A DNA stretch of 7,780 bases, from assembly GCA_945869755.1 (NCBI GenBank), contig CAMBPW010000043.1, positions 1 through 7,780 of the forward strand, in the 5' to 3' direction. Below, in pieces: positions 7,299 to 7,780 of this stretch; positions within the stretch are counted from its first letter, which is position 1; each line of letters starts with the position of its first letter. The position numbers and the translations under genes are program-made. Below the pieces are notes generated by a model, which saw only the letters and a list, made by a program, of their open reading frames with translations, searched no databases and had not been told where the DNA came from. This DNA is from an uncultured Gemella sp. (GTDB lineage: Bacteria; Bacillota; Bacilli; Staphylococcales; Gemellaceae).

Positions 7299-7780
7299 AA
7301 TTTTACCTCAACTAAAATAAATAAAATTGTTATAACGAAAGAAAAAATATAATCTGTCATTTTGTATTTCAGTTTATGAATTGATGTAGGTTTTTCTCCG
7401 CTATCTATTCCTCTACAAAGTATTGAAATAGATAAATCATTTGCTATATTTGTACTTATTATTACATATGGAACGAAAACATATTCCATAAATTTTAGTG
7501 GATGTCTTAAATAATAAAATTTAGAAAGACCTATTCCTTTTAATTTTAAAGAATTTTTTATATGTTTATAGTCCATTATCATCGCTGGGAAAAATCTAAA
7601 AATAACTGCTAAAACTATAATTACACTATTAGGCATTTTTACACTTCTTAAAAATGCTATTAATTCAGAAACTTTAGAACTTCCAATTAATAAAACTCCT
7701 GCACAGAAAGGAAAATATACTGTTTTAAACATCATTATCGACATTAATAAGAAATTATCAATTATAGGGATAGTGACTAT
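7295..7780 (-). CDS. EcfT/CbiQ-family transmembrane subunit of the ECF importer (N-terminus cut by window edge)
   Basis: Transmembrane scaffold that couples the ATPase subunit to a substrate-binding S component. The frame stays open to the right edge: the 12 codons before the ATG at 7744 encode IVTIPIIDNFLL with no stop, so the real start and the first membrane helices lie outside. About 161 C-terminal residues are visible, against roughly 220-270 for the family. Features are hydrophobic helices, a VIFRFFPAMIMDYKHI segment and two cytoplasmic coupling sites in the places of the Ala-Arg-Gly motifs: LKLKGIGL and ILCRGIDS. LRHPLKFMEYVFVPYVI between them is typical of CbiQ-like proteins. A last hydrophobic helix ends at the ATGA overlap with the ATPase gene. 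The EcfT family call is strong; the substrate cannot be inferred. Confidence 0.87.
   Translation of the reverse strand: MVTIPIIDNFLLMSIMMFKTVYFPFCAGVLLIGSSKVSELIAFLRSVKMPNSVIIVLAVIFRFFPAMIMDYKHIKNSLKLKGIGLSKFYYLRHPLKFMEYVFVPYVIISTNIANDLSISILCRGIDSGEKPTSIHKLKYKMTDYIFSFVITILFILVEVKL

Noticed and set aside
7742..7744. ATG at 7744 as the start of the EcfT gene.
   Set aside because: The frame continues open and hydrophobic to the window edge, and the visible protein lacks the N-terminal helices of the family, so the gene is truncated by the window.
1..7780. Search for defence genes, CRISPR arrays, insertion sequences, tRNA/rRNA genes, or phage and plasmid signatures.
   Set aside because: None could be supported. 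Almost all of the window is accounted for by eight conserved-looking chromosomal genes and short intergenic gaps.

Overview
The window is very AT-rich and its gene content points to a low-GC Firmicute of the class Bacilli. The strongest evidence is an adjacent glnR-glnA pair whose products align closely with the Bacillus subtilis GlnR repressor and feedback-inhibited type I glutamine synthetase. PepV and a YtgP-type MurJ flippase agree with this. The low GC and Lys/Asn-rich proteins would suit Gemella or a staphylococcal relative, but that genus-level guess is an inference.

Layout. Positions 1-3925 hold a minus-strand run of four genes, read from right to left: a 61-residue two-helix membrane protein of unknown function, a MurJ/YtgP-type lipid II flippase, an RsuA-family 16S rRNA pseudouridine synthase, and dipeptidase PepV, which is cut by the left edge near its C-terminus. 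Tight spacing (a TAATG overlap, and a Shine-Dalgarno overlapping a stop codon) and a single plausible promoter at 3952-3981 suggest one operon. A divergent intergenic region of about 190 bp (3926-4117) follows. It carries a perfect GlnR box inside a 14-bp inverted repeat, and an extended -10 promoter for glnRA on the plus strand. glnR and glnA (4118-5845) form the nitrogen-assimilation operon. A bidirectional hairpin terminator at 5852-5883 separates it from a convergent minus-strand pair. That pair is a double-ATPase ECF transporter subunit (5868-7298) and, upstream of it, an EcfT/CbiQ-type transmembrane subunit cut by the right edge (7295-7780). The substrate-binding S component is not in the window, so the transported compound cannot be named.

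How the genes work together. GlnA makes glutamine. In the known Bacilli circuit, feedback-inhibited GlnA stimulates GlnR through the GlnR C-terminal tail, and GlnR represses glnRA at the operator seen here. The tail, the operator and the feedback-sensing arginine of GlnA are all present. The murJ operon mixes cell-wall precursor export, ribosome modification and peptide hydrolysis, with no obvious shared pathway. No RNA gene, mobile element, CRISPR array or clearly new system was found. The least explained items are the small membrane protein heading the murJ operon, the non-ATG start of murJ, and a 15-bp inverted repeat pairing the two divergent promoters.
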